Shown in pieces: positions 7,359-7,611 of a stretch of 7,611 bases of DNA. The notes beneath the pieces were generated by a model. It saw only the letters and a program-made list of their open reading frames with translations, searched no databases and was not told where the DNA came from. The stretch comes from an uncultured Lachnospiraceae bacterium. GTDB taxonomy: Bacteria; Bacillota; Clostridia; Lachnospirales; Lachnospiraceae. Every line of letters begins with the position of its first letter. Positions within the stretch are counted from its first letter, which is position 1. Both the position numbers and the translations under genes were made by a program. Where the stretch lies: positions 1 through 7,611 of the forward strand of contig CAMAHO010000113.1 in NCBI GenBank assembly GCA_945834545.1. Direction: 5' to 3'.

Positions 7359-7366
7359 GAGATATA

Positions 7367-7377
7367 GAAAATGGGTA
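7367..7377. repeat. Left copy of flanking direct repeat
   Basis: GAAAATGGGTA abuts the left end of the inverted-repeat element. A copy with one mismatch, GAAAATGGATA, lies at 7539-7549, three bases beyond the element's right end. The placement resembles a target-site duplication, although 11 bases with one mismatch and a three-base offset could be chance in AT-rich sequence. Confidence 0.45.
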
Positions 7378-7535
7378 ACAGTTCAGCCATATCGGGTACC
7401 ACCTCCAAATTATGCTTGCATAAATTTGGAGGTGGTATCCGATATGAGCTAAGCGCCAATCAATGAGCAAAGTTAGCTGCGTAGCAGCGAGAAAGCACCG
7501 AAGGTGCGACTTTGCGAATGGCGCGGCTGAACTGT
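7378..7535. repeat. Structured three-way-junction element, possible MITE-like repeat or structured RNA
   Basis: This 158-base stretch is almost wholly self-complementary. An 11-bp outer stem pairs ACAGTTCAGCC (7378-7388) with GGCTGAACTGT (7525-7535). Inside are two arms. The first is the 28-bp hairpin 7388-7446. The second has stems GCGCCA/TGGCGC (7453-7458 with 7519-7524) and GCAAAGT/ACTTTGC (7467-7473 with 7509-7515), and carries two end hairpins, GCTGC-GTA-GCAGC (7476-7488) and GCACC-GAA-GGTGC (7495-7507). Only AGCTAA (7447-7452) is unpaired at the junction. No ORF of note is present. The terminal inverted repeats and flanking direct repeats suggest a small non-autonomous mobile element, while the branched fold would also suit a transcribed RNA. 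I match it to no named family. Confidence 0.7.
7388..7446. repeat. 28-bp near-perfect inverted repeat (long hairpin)
   Basis: Bases 7388-7415 pair with 7418-7446 around a TT centre. The only imperfections are one G-T position (7396/7438) and one bulged A (7422). The G-T position is an acceptable wobble in a + strand RNA but a C-A mismatch in the - strand RNA. No T run follows on either side, so it is not a standard terminator. The hairpin forms the first arm of the larger junction element. Confidence 0.9.
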
Positions 7536-7538
7536 AGC

Positions 7539-7549
7539 GAAAATGGATA
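7539..7549. repeat. Right copy of flanking direct repeat
   Basis: GAAAATGGATA matches the left copy at 7367-7377 in ten of eleven positions. It is separated from the right terminal inverted repeat by AGC. Confidence 0.45.
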
Positions 7550-7567
7550 CGAAATTAAAGAAAAGTG

Positions 7568-7596
7568 TTTCCATTTCTTTCTAATCCAAGTATACT
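7568..7596 (+). promoter_or_regulatory. Weak candidate promoter at a GTATAC palindrome
   Basis: On the + strand, TTTCCA (7568-7573) and TATACT (7591-7596) are separated by 17 bases and could drive a gene to the right of the window. The same palindrome gives TATACT on the - strand (7594-7589), which could be the -10 box for the hydrolase; its -35 box would fall beyond the window edge, and the transcript would carry the whole structured element as a leader of about 240 bases. Neither reading is strong. The rest of 7536-7611 holds no recognisable gene. Confidence 0.25.
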
Positions 7597-7611
7597 CTAA
7601 AGAAGATGAAT

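Noticed and set aside
7391..7412. T-box-like string AGGTGGTACC on the - strand, upstream of the hydrolase.
   Set aside because: It resembles the T-box core, but it lies inside a 28-bp perfect-type hairpin, lacks the GGGTGG form, and there is no recognisable Stem I, specifier loop or terminator. The hydrolase is also not a typical T-box target.
7378..7535. CRISPR array or tRNA gene in the structured region.
   Set aside because: There are no regularly spaced direct repeats with spacers, and no cloverleaf with conserved D-loop and T-loop bases or CCA end.
7557..7580. Small hairpin AAAGAAA/TTTCTTT right of the structured element.
   Set aside because: The stem is only A-T/G-C poor pairs in AT-rich sequence without a T tract positioned as a terminator; chance is the simpler explanation.

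Overview
The window reads as chromosome of a low-to-mid GC member of the Clostridia, most likely a gut Lachnospiraceae-type organism. This rests on strong GGAGG-type ribosome binding sites, Firmicutes-like promoters, and the architecture of the large sensor kinase (two membrane segments around a CACHE-like sensor, a PAS-like linker, then HisKA, HATPase and receiver). The assignment is inferred from style, not from a marker gene.

Left part (1-1334, + strand): the 3' end of a P-loop-kinase-like protein whose N-terminus lies outside the window, an unrecognised 46-codon ORF, and an AlkD-type DNA alkylation repair glycosylase whose ATG overlaps the small ORF's stop as ATGA. A hairpin terminator (about 1411-1463) closes this group, and a good sigma-A promoter (1469-1498) follows at once.

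Middle part (1543-6526, + strand): three tightly spaced genes probably form one operon. They are an intact HD-GYP cyclic-di-GMP phosphodiesterase, a hybrid sensor histidine kinase with a C-terminal receiver domain, and a guanine deaminase (guaD). Gaps are 26 and 17 bases with no terminator between. The grouping links external sensing, cyclic-di-GMP breakdown (to pGpG or GMP) and guanine catabolism. A link through purines is attractive but inferred.

Right part (6528-7611): an alpha/beta hydrolase on the - strand ends one base from the guaD stop codon. Upstream of it lies about 250 bases with no gene and a remarkably ordered secondary-structure element (7378-7535): an 11-bp closing stem, a 28-bp hairpin, and a second branched arm ending in two small hairpins, together a compact three-way junction. 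It is flanked by near-identical 11-base direct repeats, like a small non-autonomous mobile element. One arm of its long hairpin is also complementary to the ribosome binding site of the hydrolase. This element is the least explained and most interesting part of the window.
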